Positions 31,283-40,951 of a DNA stretch of 64,000 nucleotides are shown here, piece by piece; the first letter of the stretch is position 1; the number at the start of each line of letters is the position of its first letter. Location: assembly GCF_017591435.1 (NCBI RefSeq), contig NC_059285.1, forward strand, positions 26,152,813 to 26,216,812, in the 5' to 3' direction. The stretch is from Portunus trituberculatus. Lineage: Eukaryota > Arthropoda > Malacostraca > Decapoda > Portunidae. The notes beneath the pieces were generated by a model. That model was not told where the DNA came from. It searched no databases and saw only the letters and a program-made list of their open reading frames with translations. Made by a program: the position numbers and the translations under genes.

Positions 31283-32206
31283 ATGTCTGAGTGGAAGGAA
31301 GTGGTTAGTGGGGTACCCCAAGGATCAGTGCTAGGACCTCTTCTTTTCTTGGTGTACATTAACGATTTAGATATAGGAATTAGTAGCAAAGTATCAAAGT
31401 TTGCAGATGATACTAAGATAGCATGTGCAGTACAGGGTGAAAAGGACAATTACAGAATACAACGAGACCTGGACAGGCTGATAGCATGGGCAGACAGGTG
31501 GCAGATGGAGTTTAATTCTAAAAAGTGTCAGGTTATGCATTTAGGTAAAGACAACACAAACTTTAACTATGAGATGGAGGGATGTTGGCTAGAGGCAGTA
31601 GAGGAAGGAAAGGATTTAGGAGTAGTGATAGACAGGACTATGAAATTTTCAAAGCAATGTTTAGAAGCAAGAAATAGGGCAAATATGATACTGGGTTTTA
31701 TAAATAGAAATGTTAGTTATAAAAGTAAGGAAGTGGTGCGTAGCTTATATAATTCCTATGTTAGGCCCCATTTAGAGTATTGCATACAGGCCTGGTCACC
31801 CCACTATAGGCAGGATATCAACATGTTAGAAGCAGTTCAGAGAAGAGCAACTAGGATGATACCAGCATTAAAGTGCCTGGAGTATAGAGATAGATTAAAG
31901 GAATTAAACATGTTTTCATTTGAGAGGAGATGTATAAGAGGGGATATGATAGAGTTATTTAAAATGTTCCCAGATACAAACTACATAGATGTGAGATCTT
32001 TCTTTACCTTAGAGGAGGGAAATAGGACTAGAAATCATGGCAGGAAGATTAGAAAGCAAGGCTGCAGGTTAGATATAAGAAAATATTTCTTTAGTCATAG
32101 GGTGGTAGACTTCTGGAATGTATTGCCGGAGACGGTTGTAAATAGCACTAGTTTGACAATGTTTAAAAACAGATTAGATAAGCACTTAAATTTATTAGAT
32201 TTATAA
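31283..32206 (+). CDS. TTATG-LINE copy 2 RT palm, thumb and C-terminal domain (307 aa, open)
   Basis: The frame begins just upstream at MSEWKEVVSGVPQGSVLGPL (motif B) and includes VSKFADDTKIACAV (motif C with catalytic Asp pair), WQMEFNSKKCQVMHLGKD (motif D/E), EGKDLGVVIDRTMKFSKQC, SYKSKEVVRSLYNSYVRPHL, EYCIQAWSPHYRQDINMLEA, RRATRMIPALKCLEYRDRL and the end domain FFTLEEGNRTRNHGRKIRKQ through FFSHRVVDFWNVLPETVVNS to LDKHLNLLDL. It is intact here, whereas copy 1 has several breaks. It lacks motif A in the same frame, so it is not a working enzyme by itself. CR1/L2-group by inspection. Confidence 0.75.
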   Translation: MSEWKEVVSGVPQGSVLGPLLFLVYINDLDIGISSKVSKFADDTKIACAVQGEKDNYRIQRDLDRLIAWADRWQMEFNSKKCQVMHLGKDNTNFNYEMEGCWLEAVEEGKDLGVVIDRTMKFSKQCLEARNRANMILGFINRNVSYKSKEVVRSLYNSYVRPHLEYCIQAWSPHYRQDINMLEAVQRRATRMIPALKCLEYRDRLKELNMFSFERRCIRGDMIELFKMFPDTNYIDVRSFFTLEEGNRTRNHGRKIRKQGCRLDIRKYFFSHRVVDFWNVLPETVVNSTSLTMFKNRLDKHLNLLDL

Positions 32207-32486
32207 TTATGTATAGCACTGCATGATAGTTTTTATAAGAAATTTACTATAATTAAACAAGACATGATCCCCATGTATGGGGACCACAAATTGTGGAGGA
32301 TTTCGCTGCAGGACTTAGCCCTGTTAATGGGCCAAATATTTAGAATTAGTATATAATGTATTGTGTACTTGTAAGTGTATCTTTAAGTACTGATGACGAG
32401 GTTGCTGTGCGACTGATACAGGATAACCTAGATGGGCCCTGGTGGCCCTTTGTTATCCTATTATTTATGTTATGTTATGTTATGTT

Positions 32487-32524
32487 AACCCTGCTCGAAC
32501 CCTGTACAATACAACTAGATAAAT
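32487..32524 (+). repeat. AC-LINE N 3' end and tail
   Basis: AACCCTGCTCGAACCCTGTA, then CAATACAACTAGATAAATAC, matches the 3' ends of copies E and F, leading directly into (AC)n. Confidence 0.8.
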
Positions 32525-32538
32525 ACACACACACACAC
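32525..32538. repeat. Short (AC)n between AC-LINE N and AC-LINE E
   Basis: Seven AC units form the tail of N, and copy E begins directly after it. Confidence 0.9.
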
Positions 32539-32705
32539 TCCGCCAAAGCAAACGGACGTAAGACCAGAGTTCCGGTGTAATACACTGCAAATTCTGGAGA
32601 GGAACCCAGCAGACCTGGTGATGTTACAGGGGGGCAGGGGGCTAACTTAGTGGTCCTGTCTCCAAAGAGATATTGAATTTACTTAGGTTTTGAGGTTGAA
32701 AGAGT

Positions 32706-33600
32706 TTGGAGGAGGATGATGCCATAGACGGCACTGTTGGCGCTATTCAAGATGTAAACAAAGGACTAGGAGCAATACCGAGAGGAGCTAGAAATAAGAT
32801 TGTAAAAACACCTCTAGGATTGAGACAGCTGGGTGAATGGAGTAGAGAAAGTGAGTTTTCGGGCTTTAAGGAAGAAAAAGTAACCATGAGAAGGATCATC
32901 ATTATGGATAAGGAACTTAAAGCCGTGAAGGAGATGGTTGCCGCCATGTTTGAAAAACAGGATCAGCTGATTATGGAGAATCTAGAATTGAGAAAGATGT
33001 TTAAACTTAGAAAGTACTGTTAAAATGAACCATGAGATGAAAAATACTCTAGAGGAAATAAAAAGGGAGAATAGCACCCTAAAGGGCAAATGTACAAATT
33101 ATGAAACTGCATTACAAGGGCTGCAGGAAAAGCTGGACTCCAATTTGGAGACAGGCAAAAAGATGAGTGAAAGGAAACTAGATGAGTGGAAGAAGATTTG
33201 GAAAAAGGAACGAGAAGAAGAAAAAGTAAATTTCGCTGAAGTAGTTAAGCAACAAATAAAGGAGAAAACTAAGGACACAGTTATACAGGTAATCAAAGAA
33301 AAGGAAGAATTAGTGAGAGATACGGTGGACAAAAAGAAGTGTATGGTTATATATGGACTAGAAGAAAAAAGAACCCAGTGAAATTTGTAAGGGAGAAGGA
33401 AGAAAAAGAAATGGGTAAGAAAATTATCTCCATAGTGCAAGATAAAGAACAGAGTCTTGACAAAGAAATAGAAGAAATATATAGACTGGGTAAATATAGT
33501 GAGGGAACCAAAAGACCTCTAAAAGTCAAAATGAGATCGCAAGTAGGGATAGAAGAAATATTAGCTAAGACTGGAAAGCTGGCTGAAAAAGGCAGAATAT
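32706..33600 (+). pseudogene. AC-LINE E ORF1 (coiled-coil protein, broken)
   Basis: Three consecutive frames (32706-33023, 33025-33381, 33339-33602) together resemble the ORF1 protein of copy F. They show a charged N-terminal part (MVAAMFEKQDQLIMENLELR), a long heptad-rich coiled coil (LEEIKRENSTLKGKCTNYET through KIWKKEREEEKVNFAEVVKQ), and a C-terminal piece beginning KKCMVIYGLEEK and continuing through EEIYRLGKYSEGTKRPLKVK to EEILAKTGKLAEKGRI, an RRM-like plan as in other LINE ORF1 proteins. Breaks at about 33022 and 33378. Such proteins bind the element RNA. Confidence 0.65.
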
Positions 33601-33725
33601 AAGCATATCTGGATAAAGAGAGAGATGAACCAGATAGAAAGGGAAAAGAGAGAGAACTGAGGAGGGAAGCTAAGGAAAAAAATGAAGGAAGGACAGAGAA
33701 TGAAAAGAAGAAGTTTTACCGGAGA

Positions 33726-34440
33726 GTGCTAGACATGAGACATGAGGAAATGGTATATTCGGGAAGGGGAAGGAAAACATTAAGAGTCATGTATACAAAC
33801 ATAGATGGGTTTACATCAAGAAGTTTGGAAGTGAGAGATTATATATTGGAAAAAAGGCCAGATGTGGTATGTATGACAGAAACAAAGTTAAGTGAAGATG
33901 TCCAAGTGAATTTTAAAGGGCAAGGATACAATGTTTGGAAGAGAGACAGAAAGGGAAAAGCAGGAGGAGGAGTATTGATCATGACTCCAGAGAATGTATA
34001 AGTGGAAGAGGTACAGTCCAGAGATGGACTGGCAGAGGTTTTAAGTATAACAATAAGGACCAATGGGAGGGAAAAAAGAAGTATTATAATTGCATATGTA
34101 CCACTAAAGACTAATACATGGAGGCTTGATGTACATAAGGAAATGCAAAAGGAAGTACTAAATTGCCTGGATAACATGCTAAGGAAGGATAGAAGAGTGT
34201 TGGTCGTGGGAGATCTAAACTGTAAACACGTCAATTGGGAAGAAATGGATGCAAGCAGTTGCGCTGGACATTGGGGGGATGATGTGCTACAACTGGCAAT
34301 GGTAAACACATTGATCAATGGGTGAAAGATTATACAAGATATAGAGGGGAAGATGATCCATCAATGCTGGATTTGGTATTTACAAAAAAACCGGACCCAT
34401 GTCCAGACATCAAATATCATACTCCAATAGGAAAAAGTGA
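33726..34440 (+). pseudogene. AC-LINE E endonuclease (broken)
   Basis: Frame 33726-34001 carries VMYTNIDGFTSRSLEVRDYI (N-terminal Asn motif), PDVVCMTETKL (catalytic Glu) and YNVWKRDRKGKAGGGVLIMT, ending at a stop after PENV. The frame from 34002 carries IIIAYVPLKTNTWRLDVHKE, RRVLVVGDLNCKHVNWEEMD (GDLN in place of GDFN), then after a shift at about 34320 LDLVFTKKPDPCPDIKYHTP and GKSDHVVLEIKL (His motif). The catalytic residues are still recognisable but the frame is closed twice. Same subfamily as copies A, M and N. Confidence 0.7.
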
Positions 34441-35597
34441 TCATGTGGTCCTAGAAATCAAATTAAAGGATCAGCAAATTTTGGAATATAATGAGGGACA
34501 CAAACACAAGAGACAAAACCACGCTAAATCAAATTTTGGGGGATTAAAAAGTTATTTTGGTAGTATTGATTGGAAAGAAATTATGCATGGAAAGACAATT
34601 CAAGGAAAGTATGATATATTTCTAGATAAGTATAATGAGGGGGTAAAGAGATATGTTCCTGAATATAAAGTAAAAGAGAGCAAGCACACCTGGTATGATG
34701 CTATATGTGCAAAAGCTAAAAAGTGCAAGGATGCAGCATGGAAAAAATTAAGAAGGCAATGTAATGAAATAAATAGGAAGCAATATAAAGAGGCATGAAC
34801 TGAATACGTTAGGATAAAAAGGGAGGAGGAAAGAAAATTTGAAAAGGATGTAGTGAAGAGATGTGAAAAAGAACCCAAGCTTTTGTATAAGTATATAAAT
34901 GGCAAAATGACAAACAGAGAGACCATTACCAAGTTGATTAAGGGGAATACGATACATGAAACAATGGAAGAAATGAGTGAACCTATAAATGAGAGCTTTA
35001 AGTCAGTATTTAATGAAGAGAGAGAGTTTATAAATTCAATCAACCCAGCAGCAAAGGAAGAATTAAGAGACATCGTGGTAAATAAACAGAAAATTAGAGA
35101 ATTGCTGGAAAAGGTGGATGTGAGAAAGGCAATGGGACCAGATGGAGTGTCTGGATGGACACTAAGGGAATGTAGTGAGCAACTGGTAGAACCAATTTGG
35201 GGTGTAATTAACAACTCTTTAAGGGAAGGGAAGGTACCAAAGGAATGGAAAAGAGCCAATATAGTCCCATTATAGAAAGGAGAAAAAATGACTGAGCCCA
35301 TAAATTATAGACCAGTGTCACTCTTTAGCTGGGTAAGATCTGTGAAATTGTTATCAAAGAAAAATGGTTGGAATATCTGGAGAGAAATTAAATAATTGAT
35401 AACTCACAATTTGGTTTTAGAAAAGGAAGATCATGTAGAACAAACTTACTAAGCTTTTATACAAGAGTAATAGATGAAGTACAAGGAAGAGATGGATGGG
35501 TGGATGCAATGTATCTAGACATTAAAAAGGCTTTTGACAGAGTATCACACAGAAGACTCCTATGGAAAATAGAACACATAGGCGGAATCAAGGGAAA
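34441..35597 (+). pseudogene. AC-LINE E linker and RT, first part
   Basis: Linker with YKVKESKHTWYDAICAKAKK up to 34798, then EPKLLYKYINGKMTNRETIT from 34853, RT entry RKAMGPDGVSGWTLRECSEQ, VPKEWKRANIVPL (stop at 35275), NYRPVS, FGFRKGRSCRTNLLSFYTRV and AMYLDIKKAFDRVSHRRLLW (motif A, 35503-35562). RT is cut by the Tigger-like element at GGIKGN. Stops at 34798 and 35275, and a shift near 35330. Confidence 0.7.
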
Positions 35598-36065
35598 TAC
35601 AGTAATACTCCACTTAATGAACGTTTGTCTAACGAATTTCCGGTTTGATGTACTATATAAAGTTAGACCAAAAAGTCCGCACAACTTACAACCACATCCG
35701 TTTTAGCAAATTTTCTGGGTTTGAATATGCCAGGTGAGGGACCAAACGCTGCAGCTTCGCTGTGATTGGCTGGCTCCCCGCCTGTCTCTAGCACTCCTGG
35801 TGCTGGTATTGGCTGCCTCCGTCTCACTCTCCCGGTTGACCTGTATTTCTGCTCCGCTTAATGTGTTTTCACCGCTTAACACGTTACCCGAGTTAGTGCG
35901 ATACGCTAGACTCTGCCTCACCGCGGCTAAGTTTCATCTGCTCCTGCACAAATTACAGTGGAGCTATCAGTGAGAGAATTTGTGCGTAGCTCCTCTAACT
36001 TCCAATGACTCATATGACATCATAAAAGTAGTGGTACACCAGTACAATTTTATTTAACTCACATA

Positions 36066-36150
36066 TACAGTAATCACCCGCATATCCGGATTATAGCAGC
36101 CAAGGCCCTGGCGGATACGCGAAATTTTCTCTCCCAATCCCTTATAAATT
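36066..36150. repeat. Unpaired Tigger-type left end inside the larger Tigger-like element
   Basis: TACAGTAATCACCCGCATAT followed by CCGGATTATAGCAGCCAAGG resembles other Tigger ends (CAGTAATCxxCxCATATCCGG). I could not find the matching right end, so this is a truncated or disrupted nested element. Confidence 0.45.
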
Positions 36151-37099
36151 GAGAAAAAACATGTACATAACCCAAATGGGTAAGAAAACAATGTATGAAA
36201 GCACATTAAATGATTGTGTATACAATAATTACTTCCTGGAGAATGATAAAATGATAACATATAAGATACTTGCTTCTCCAGAAAATGTGAAGGTTGGGAA
36301 GGTGGCATCAGCAGCGTCATGGCAATCTGCTGTTTCACTGCTGAATTGGACACTATCTGAGTCATTATTAGTGTGTTGAAGTGAGATAATGATAGTGAAG
36401 TATTTATTGTTTGTCTGGTACAGCTTTCTACCTCTGTCTCAACATTTTTTTTTTTTTGTAATAGTGTTATTGTGAGAGCTATGTCATGTAAAGTTGTGAC
36501 GATGAAGGCAGTAAGAAAAAAAAAGTGTTTGAAAAGATCATAATGCTCTTATGATATATAGAGAGATGATGGAGAAGCCTGGCAGTGAGGCATGGGGTGA
36601 GGCAGGGCCTTGGAGGGGGAGATAACATGAATGACGGAGGGGAGAGGGGAGGCCAGAATTGAAAATCCAGCTGTCTCATAACAATACATTTGTTTGTTTG
36701 TTTCTAGTTGTCTTCTCTTCTTGATGTTTCTCATTCTAATTCTTGTCAACTTATACCTGTCAGGCAAAAATTAGAGAGCTAAATGACACACCTCCCTACT
36801 TGACTCCTGGCCACGTACTGTGTAGGGCGTGAGTCAGGCTATGACACAATCACACAAGACATTTAAAAATGGTTTCCTGATGGGAAGGGTATTTAGTTAT
36901 AAAAAAAACAAACTACACCATCTGGGAATTTAGGGTCTAAAGATTTTGGAGATACAATAGTAATCACAAAATCTTAAATCCCACAAAGTTAAATAAATAA
37001 ATCCTGCATCTCCTTAAAGTCTGAATTTAATTTTTTTGGGGGGTGGGGAATTCATATAAGTCAGATACATATACATAGTATGTTGGGGATACTTGGTTA

Positions 37100-37861
37100 T
37101 TAACCCCTAGCCGGCGGCAGTGGACGTTGGCTGTCTCCTAAAATGTGAATCGTCTATATATAGCTTCTGCCGCGTACTGGTGTACAGCATAAATTTAGTT
37201 ACACCGCATTTTGTTACGTTTTGACAGCATCTTTATATAGACTCTACCGCAATTTCGCGCCGTGTTTACAAGTTTCTCAAATCAAACTTTAGGCTTTAAA
37301 GTGAAATTTCTTTATATGTTTACTAGAATAATGGAGTCACTCACACCCACATTAAAAAATGTGTCCAGGACTTGTGACCTGGATGTGGTTTCCCTCCACC
37401 CTCCCAATTTTTTTTGTTTTTGTTTTTTGCTTTTTCAGTTATGTGATGGTTTCTTCTCTTACTAACTCATCATCTAAATCATGCGCTAGAATCAGCTGTA
37501 AATCCTCATCAGTGATTCTCCTCCTTGTAGGAAGCATGGTTGTGCCTAAAATTCCCAAATATGTCCAAGAAATAGTACTATATTGGTGGAATGACAAGCA
37601 GACAGGAGCACTCCACCCTGCCTGAAAGCTGGGAACAGAGTGTGGTATGAGTGTGAGAAGTCACGTACACCAAGGCCACTCTTGACTTGCCAGTTATCAT
37701 TTTTGTGGCTCGGGGGCACTCACACGTGGCCGTCTATATATAGTCGATGCTTAGAAATACAAGGGATAAATTTTGGAGACGAGTCTATATATAGTCACCC
37801 CGCAAATTTTTGATACAATCAGGACCGTCTATATATAGTTCCACCGCCGGCTAAGGGTTAA
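37100..37861. mobile_element. TTAA MITE with GTCTATATATAG repeats
   Basis: TTAA at 37100-37103 and 37858-37861. The left end TTAACCCCTAGCCGGCGG and the reverse complement of the right end TTAACCCTTAGCCGGCGG are near-perfect inverted repeats. Both arms carry the word (G/C)GTCTATATATAG beside CCGC: about 37150, 37727, 37780 and 37825, with a decayed form near 37231. No coding region was accepted. piggyBac-like by ends and target. Confidence 0.8.
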
Positions 37862-38040
37862 TGGTACAGGTACGTATATACAATTTTTTTTAACCCACGT
37901 GGTATGTTGAAGACCAGCCCAGAACACATCCCCCTATTTCCATTATTTCCTATGGGAAAATTACGTCCGCTTAACGAATTTTTGCTCTACGAACAGCTTT
38001 GACACCTCCTATCCTGTTCGTTAAGTGGAGTATTTCTGTA

Positions 38041-39066
38041 TCTTAAATTGGATGACAGATTACTTAACAGATGGGCAAATTAGTACAGTGATAAGAAATA
38101 CACCATCAAGTTGGAGTGCTATAACCAGTGGCGTACCACGGGATTCGGTGTTGGCAACAATGATGTTCCAAATATATGTCAATGATATACAAGAAAGTTT
38201 GAGTAGCTACATAAATTTGTTTGCAGATGATGCCAAGCTTTTGAGAGTTATAAAAACCCAAAATGATTGTATGGAATTACAGAAAGATATTGATAAGATC
38301 TGGAGATGGAGCCAGAAGTGAAAATTTGAATTTAATACTAAGAAATGCCATGTAATGGAAATGGGTAAAAGTAATAGAAGACCTACATGGGAATATAAAA
38401 TGGGAGAAGAGATCATAATGAAAAGAAGAGAAGAGAAAGACCTGGGAGTGATTATACAAGACATCCTGACTCCAGAAAGACATATAAATGGATTATTTAC
38501 TTCAACATACAAGACATTAATGCACATCAGGGTAGCATTCAAATGAGTAAAAGTATGATGAAAAAGATATTAACCATTATGATAAGACCTAGACTAGAAT
38601 ATGCAGCAGTGGTATGGTCGCCATATAGCCAGAAAGATATCAAGAAACTAGAAAGAATACAAAGGGCTGCTACAAAGATGGTCCCTATGAAGAAAGACTG
38701 AAGGAGATGGAGTTACTAACTTTTAAGGATAGACGGGAAAGAGGAGACTGAGTAACGATATATAAGTTAGTAAACCGTATGGAGAAGATAGATAGACAAG
38801 ACCTGGTAACACTGACAGAGTAGGGAGACAGACAAACAAGAGGACATTCCAAGAAAATCATGAAAAGTCAGTGTCATAGGAATATCAAGAAGTTCAGTTT
38901 TCCACATAGGACAGTAGACATCTGCAATGGATTAAGTGAAGAGATTGTAACAGCAGAAAGTGAGTGCAAATTTAAGGAGAAGTTAGATAAATGTAGATAT
39001 GGAGACAGGTCACTATGAGCCCTGCTTGAACCCTGTAACATACAACTAGGTAAGACAACTAGGTAA

Positions 39067-39068
<2 letters not shown>
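38041..39068 (+). pseudogene. AC-LINE E RT, second part, and 3' end
   Basis: LNWMTDYLTDGQISTVIRNT, SAITSGVPRDSVLATMMFQI (motif B, altered), INLFADDAKLLRVIKTQND (motif C), then after a stop at 38321 ENLDLIL-type decay. KKCHVMEMGKSNRRPTWEYK and EEKDLGVIIQDILTPERHIN follow from 38341, with RPRLEYAAVVWSPYSQKDIK and the terminal FPHRTV-like region around 38890-38940. The 3' end ACAACTAGGTAAGACAACTAG then GTAAATAC leads into (AC)n. Confidence 0.75.

Positions 39069-39146
<78 letters not shown>
39069..39146. repeat. (AC)n tract joining AC-LINE E to AC-LINE F
   Basis: 39 AC units. Copy E ends into it and the probable full-length 5' end of copy F begins at 39147 with GAGACACGGTCGA. Confidence 0.95.
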
Positions 39147-39149
<3 letters not shown>

Positions 39150-39281
39150 ACACGGTCGAGGCGCAGTTCCGACGATCAGCTGATCTTCACTACATACCGG
39201 TTGTATAGTATTTACAGTGGCCTGGGCAGGTAGTGTGAACTCATTTTTTTTTTTTTTCTTCATGAAATCAATTATTAAGGA

Positions 39282-40313
39282 ATGATGAGTGGAAAAGATA
39301 TTCCATCCAAATGCAGACATGAGAATAGAGAAGGGGCTGATGATGACTATGTTGGTGAGGGAGAATGCGTATTCGAAGGGTTTGATACGATGACTACTTC
39401 ACTACTTAAGAGAGTGTTGAATATTGAATGTAAACTAGATAAACTGATAAAGGAGAAGATGGAAATGAAAGAGAATAAAGAACAGGAAAAGGAGTTTATA
39501 AGACTGAGAGAAAGGATAAGAAAAGTGGAAGAAAACGAAGCTAGGCTAAGAGCGGAAAACAAAGAACTAAAAAAGGAAGTAGCTAACTACAAAAAGCAGA
39601 TGGAAGAAGGACTCGGTAAAGCTGAGAAAGAAGAGGAGAAGCTGAAAGATCTAGTAAACAAGGAAGAGGAAAGAGTACAGAACGTGATTAAAAAAGAAGT
39701 ACAAGTATGGAGAGTCCAAGATAAGAAAGATAAGGCCAATTTTCAGGAGGTGATTCAAGAACAACTTAAAGAAAAAGAAGAAAATATGACAAACAAAATG
39801 ATAGGAGTCCTCAAGACAAAAGAAAATCTAGTTAGAGAAATTGCAGAAAAAAAGAAGAGTGTAGTCGTATTTGGAATAAAAGAAAAAAATATAAAATATA
39901 GACCAAAAAGAGATAAAGAAGAAATGAAATCAGTCAAAGACCTACTGAAGAATCTAAACGACGAAGATAGGCAGAACTTGGAAGAGGAAGTAGAAGAAAT
40001 AAACAGAATGGGACCATATCAAGAAGGAAAAACGAGACCAATTAAAGTATTACTAAAATCACAAGCAGCAACAGAAGAAATATTATATAGAACAACAAAA
40101 CTTAGAGAAACAGAAGGCTGCAAGGATATCTATATAAAGAAAAATAGAAATGAGGAGGAAAGGAAGAGATACAATGAATTGGCAGCAGCAGTAAGGGAAA
40201 AAAATAATGAAAGGTCAAAAGAGGAAAAAAGGCATTTTTGGAGAATTCTAGGAGACAGGATAAGGAAATGGTATATAAACGAGAAGGAAGAGAAAAAAGT
40301 GGAACAAGTTTAA
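39282..40313 (+). CDS. AC-LINE F ORF1 protein (343 aa, intact)
   Basis: An uninterrupted frame begins at ATG 39282 (MMSGKDIPSK). After about 45 residues follows a heptad-rich coiled coil of some 150 residues (LLKRVLNIECKLDKLIKEKM through VENEARLRAENKELKKEVAN to NVIKKEVQVW). The C-terminal part has KSVVVFGIKEKNIKY, a helical linker, RMGPYQEGKTRPIKVLLKS and DIYIKKNRNEEERKRYNELA, ending HFWRILGDRIRKWYINEKEE. A coiled coil followed by an RRM-like fold and basic end matches the plan of RNA-binding ORF1 proteins of other LINEs. No zinc knuckle. ORF2 coding overlaps its last 75 nt in another frame. It is the only intact ORF1 of the group here. Confidence 0.7.
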   Translation: MMSGKDIPSKCRHENREGADDDYVGEGECVFEGFDTMTTSLLKRVLNIECKLDKLIKEKMEMKENKEQEKEFIRLRERIRKVEENEARLRAENKELKKEVANYKKQMEEGLGKAEKEEEKLKDLVNKEEERVQNVIKKEVQVWRVQDKKDKANFQEVIQEQLKEKEENMTNKMIGVLKTKENLVREIAEKKKSVVVFGIKEKNIKYRPKRDKEEMKSVKDLLKNLNDEDRQNLEEEVEEINRMGPYQEGKTRPIKVLLKSQAATEEILYRTTKLRETEGCKDIYIKKNRNEEERKRYNELAAAVREKNNERSKEEKRHFWRILGDRIRKWYINEKEEKKVEQV

Positions 40314-40951
40314 CTAAAAATGATAAATGCAAGAGACTAAAAATGATGTATACGAACATAGACGGGGTTTTATCAAGTAAATTAGAATTAAGAGATTACA
40401 TAAAGAAAGAAAATCCAGATATTGTATGCCTGGCTGAAACAAAACTAAATGAGAAAATCAAAATAGTCTTGGATAATAGGTATAATGTATGGAGAAAAGA
40501 CAGAGTGGGTAAAGGAGGAGGAGGAGTCATGATAATTTTAAGGAAGGAGATAGTGATAAACCAAGTGGAATGTGGGGAAGGAAAAGCAGAAGTATTGTAT
40601 GTTAAGATGCATATTAATAAAAAAGAGTTAACAATCATTGTAACATATGTGCCACCAAAAACAAATTCATGGACCAATCAAGAATATAGAGACATGATAG
40701 ATGACACACTAAGGAGTCTAACGAGAATCGTTAAAGAAAGGAAAAAAGTGATATTAGTAGGAGATTTCAACTGTAAAGAAGTGGACTGGGAAAATTATGA
40801 AAGTGGTATGGGGAAGAAGCCTGGGAGAAAGATTCTTGAACCTAATGATAGACAATATGATGGACCAGAGAGTAAAGGAATGCACAAGATTCAGAGGAAA
40901 CGACGAGCGGCGAGATTGGACCTAATTTTACAAGGGTATACAAATGAATGA
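40238..40951 (+). pseudogene. AC-LINE F endonuclease (frameshifted late)
   Basis: The frame opens inside ORF1. The domain starts at about 40343 with MMYTNIDGVLSSKLELRDYI (NxxG/EL motif), PDIVCLAETKLNEK (catalytic Glu), YNVWRKDRVGKGGGGVMII, TIIVTYVPPKTNSWTNQEY and KKVILVGDFNCKEVDWENYE (GDFN motif). After about 40826 the frame is wrong (KPGRKILEPNDRQYDG) compared with copy K, then shifts back at about 40885 for RRAARLDLILQGYTNE. The SDH motif is in the next frame, GKSDHVILEIDIEEG. One or two small indels close the frame. Confidence 0.75.

Larger units (their letters stand above)
30794..32486 (+). mobile_element. TTATG-LINE copy 2 (CR1-like, 5'-truncated)
   Basis: It is flanked by AACCCT at 30788-30793 and 32487-32492, a 6 bp target duplication. 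The 5' junction holds three imperfect copies of CTTTGAAAGATCACTTAAT (about 30794-30848). The 3' end is (TTATG)n from about 32462. By eye it is near-identical to copy 1 from about 19790 onward, including untranslated sequence. Two frames (30813-31223 and 31283-32206) together hold the whole RT, broken once at about 31213. Confidence 0.85.
18203..32524 (+). mobile_element. AC-LINE copy N, one element split by five insertions
   Basis: Pieces at 18203-18702, 21440-22245, 25115-25122, 26051-26970, 29823-30793 and 32487-32524 read in order along one element: end of ORF1, APE endonuclease, linker, RT, thumb and 3' tail ACTAGATAAATACACAC. The gaps are a TTATG-LINE (18703-21439), a TTAA element (22242-25114), a Tigger-like element (25123-26050), an A-LINE (26971-29822) and a second TTATG-LINE (30794-32486). 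Subtracting them gives sequence matching copies A and E across most junctions; for example AGAGTTAAGAAAAAAATACA is recovered around 22245/25111/25123/26050. About 9 bp at the first junction, and some bases at the A-LINE junction, do not resolve. The element is 5'-truncated, starting at the (AC)n tract. Confidence 0.8.
35598..38040. mobile_element. Tigger/pogo-like element inserted in AC-LINE E, itself invaded
   Basis: TA-flanked ends: TACAGTAATACTCCACTTAA on the left, and TACAGAAATACTCCACTTAA as reverse complement of the right. CGAATTT words (AACGAATTT) lie next to both. The interior includes a second Tigger-type end at 36066, about 0.9 kb of AT-rich sequence without recognised coding, and a TTAA MITE (37100-37861). 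No transposase was recognised. The region 36150-37099 shows nothing beyond short chance frames. Confidence 0.75.
32539..39068 (+). mobile_element. AC-LINE copy E (long, interrupted by a Tigger-like element)
   Basis: Copy E runs from 32539 to 35597 and 38041 to 39068, with 35598-38040 inserted at a TA. Order: 5' leader (32539-32705), ORF1 (32706-33600, broken), endonuclease (33726-34440), linker, RT (34850-35597 and 38041-38330), thumb and 3' domain to 38930, and the 3' end CAACTAGGTAAATAC. After removal of the insert, RT reads GGIKGN then ILNWMTDYL. The 3' tail is the long (AC)n at 39069-39146. Confidence 0.8.

Noticed and set aside
32356..32580. 74-residue frame across the end of TTATG-LINE copy 2
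   Set aside because: It spans the untranslated 3' end, tail and the start of copy E; not a gene.
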